Shown in pieces: positions 63,041-64,000 of a DNA stretch of 64,000 nucleotides. The notes under the pieces are model-generated. The model was not told where the DNA came from. It was given only the letters and a program-made list of their open reading frames with translations, and did no database searches. The position numbers and the translations under genes were made by a program. This stretch comes from Catenisphaera adipataccumulans. GTDB lineage: Bacteria; Bacillota_I; Bacilli_A; Erysipelotrichales; Erysipelotrichaceae. Location of the stretch: assembly GCF_014202755.1 (NCBI RefSeq), contig NZ_JACHHK010000003.1, forward strand, positions 275,783-339,782, read 5' to 3'. The stretch's first letter is position 1. Each line of letters opens with the position of its first letter.

Positions 63041-64000
63041 TCATCTGCTTTTTTTACATATATATTTATGGATCGAAGCAGCGGCTTTTTTGCCGGCGCC
63101 CATGGCACTGATGACCGTGGCTGCACCGGTGACCGCATCCCCGCCGGCATAGATGCCTTCTCTTGTCGTCTGTTCGTTTTCATCCACGACCAGGCAGCCG
63201 CGCCGGTTGGTCTCCAGTCCTTCCGTCGTGGAACGGATCAGCGGGTTCGGGCTCGTTCCGATGGCCATGATCATGCAGTCGGCATCGATCACGAATTCAC
63301 TGCCTTCGATCGGCATCGGACGCCGACGGCCGGATTCATCCGGTTCGCCCAGTTCCATCCGGATGCACTTGACCTGTTTGACCCAGCCGTTCTCATCCCC
63401 GATCACTTCTACCGGGTTATTCAGCAGGTCAAAGACGATGCCTTCCTCCTTGGCATGTTCGACTTCTTCTTTCCGGGCCGGCAGTTCTTCCATGCTCCGG
63501 CGGTACACGATATGCACCTCTGCGCCCAGTCTTCGCGCACAGCGGGCCGCATCCATGGCAACGTTGCCGCCGCCCACTACGACGCATTTCTTCGGATGGT
63601 AGATCGGTGTATCCGATCCTTCTTTATACGCTTTCATCAGATTGATCCGGGTCAGGAACTCATTCACGGAGAACACACCTTTCAGGTTCTCGCCCGGCAG
63701 GTTCATGAAGCGCGGCAGACCGGCTCCGGGACCGATGAACACGGCTTCATACCCTTCATCCATGATCGCATCGATCGAATCGGTGCGTCCGACCACGAAG
63801 TTCGTGATGATCTTGACGCCCATCTCTTTCAGATGATTAATTTCATTCTGTACGATCTCTTTCGGCAGACGGAACTGCGGAATGCCGTACATTAATACAC
63901 CGCCGGCTTCGTGCAGCGCTTCAAAGATCGTGACCTCATAGCCTTTCTTGGCCAGATCGCCGGCCGCGGTCAGTCCGGACGGACCGGCGCCGACAACGGC
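63041..64000 (-). CDS. gltA: NADPH-dependent glutamate synthase small subunit, C-terminal part
   Basis: 320 codons are present; the 5' end lies beyond the right edge. The reading frame enters the window as VVGAGPSGLTAAGDLAKKGY, the first FAD-binding loop. It continues with GGVLMYGIPQFRLPKEIV, then VVVGGGNVAMDAAR (the NADPH loop) and GIYAGGDAVTGAATVISAMG at the FAD C-terminal site. Such GltA/GltD-like flavoproteins pass electrons from NADPH to glutamate synthase or act as ferredoxin:NADP oxidoreductase (NfnB/SudA). The N-terminal iron-sulfur domain cannot be seen. Confidence 0.9.
   Translation of the reverse strand, partial: AVVGAGPSGLTAAGDLAKKGYEVTIFEALHEAGGVLMYGIPQFRLPKEIVQNEINHLKEMGVKIITNFVVGRTDSIDAIMDEGYEAVFIGPGAGLPRFMNLPGENLKGVFSVNEFLTRINLMKAYKEGSDTPIYHPKKCVVVGGGNVAMDAARCARRLGAEVHIVYRRSMEELPARKEEVEHAKEEGIVFDLLNNPVEVIGDENGWVKQVKCIRMELGEPDESGRRRPMPIEGSEFVIDADCMIMAIGTSPNPLIRSTTEGLETNRRGCLVVDENEQTTREGIYAGGDAVTGAATVISAMGAGKKAAASIHKYICKKSR

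Overview
This window is about 64 kb of a Bacillota chromosome with roughly even GC. Small AT-rich promoters, strong GGAGG-type ribosome binding sites and tight ATGA-overlapping operons point to a fermentative gut Firmicute. The gene set fits an Erysipelotrichia-like lineage: ATP-type PEP carboxykinase, many PTS systems, PRD regulators, split transketolase and a cytidylate-kinase-like protein. That placement is inference from content. I saw no transposases, phage genes, CRISPR, rRNA or tRNA, so this looks like stable chromosome.

Layout. 1-9.6 kb (minus strand): the N-terminus of an M19 dipeptidase, two tandem HAD phosphatases, pckA, ygiQ, a YhhN membrane protein, a Nudix hydrolase, a universal stress protein, a GH77 4-alpha-glucanotransferase that lacks its nucleophile segment, a GNAT acetyltransferase and a rhodanese. 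9.5-14 kb: a heterodimeric ABC exporter operon with DUF445 and the rhodanese. 14-16.5 kb (plus): a TetM/EF-G-like GTPase fused to a Rae1/YacP-type NYN nuclease. 16.5-18.9 kb: cupin, membrane protein, GNAT and cytidylate-kinase-like genes. 19-25 kb: the F1Fo ATP synthase operon. It has no atpH, and the delta C-terminal domain appears as an extension on the alpha subunit. 25-28.5 kb: YwaF-type membrane protein, orphan RelB/DinJ-like protein, homocysteine methyltransferase and AGCS symporter. 28.5-31.5 kb: rRNA methyltransferase, YcxB protein, EIIA-Glc and an O-acetyltransferase.

31.5-43.5 kb is a carbohydrate-uptake block. It holds a mannose-type PTS (EIIAB, EIIC, EIID, DUF956) with a cre site. 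Next comes an ascorbate/Ula-type PTS locus with two EIIA, one EIIC and two EIIB genes, a PRD regulator, deoC and a split transketolase; its substrate is unknown. 43.5-49.3 kb: small membrane protein, HAD phosphatase, MATE exporter and an OpuC-type osmolyte importer. 49.3-57.6 kb: a PEP/pyruvate-binding (PPDK N-terminal) protein with a KaiC-like N-terminus, KptA, an HTH-only LysR protein, a DtxR/MntR repressor, a ThrE-like exporter, a lipase-like hydrolase, a TIM-barrel isomerase and a secreted protein. 57.6-62.9 kb: a complete sorbitol (glucitol) PTS operon with GutM, a PRD activator and sorbitol-6-phosphate dehydrogenase. 63-64 kb: the C-terminal part of glutamate synthase small subunit.

The genes fit a fermenter that imports sugars and polyols by PTS under CcpA-type control, uses PEP carboxykinase at the PEP node and runs a proton-type ATP synthase. 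The most unusual items are the delta-alpha ATP synthase fusion, the TetM-like/Rae1 fusion, the nucleophile-less GH77 protein, and at least seven genes whose -10 box ends 6-7 nt before the ATG with no Shine-Dalgarno sequence, as expected for leaderless mRNAs.
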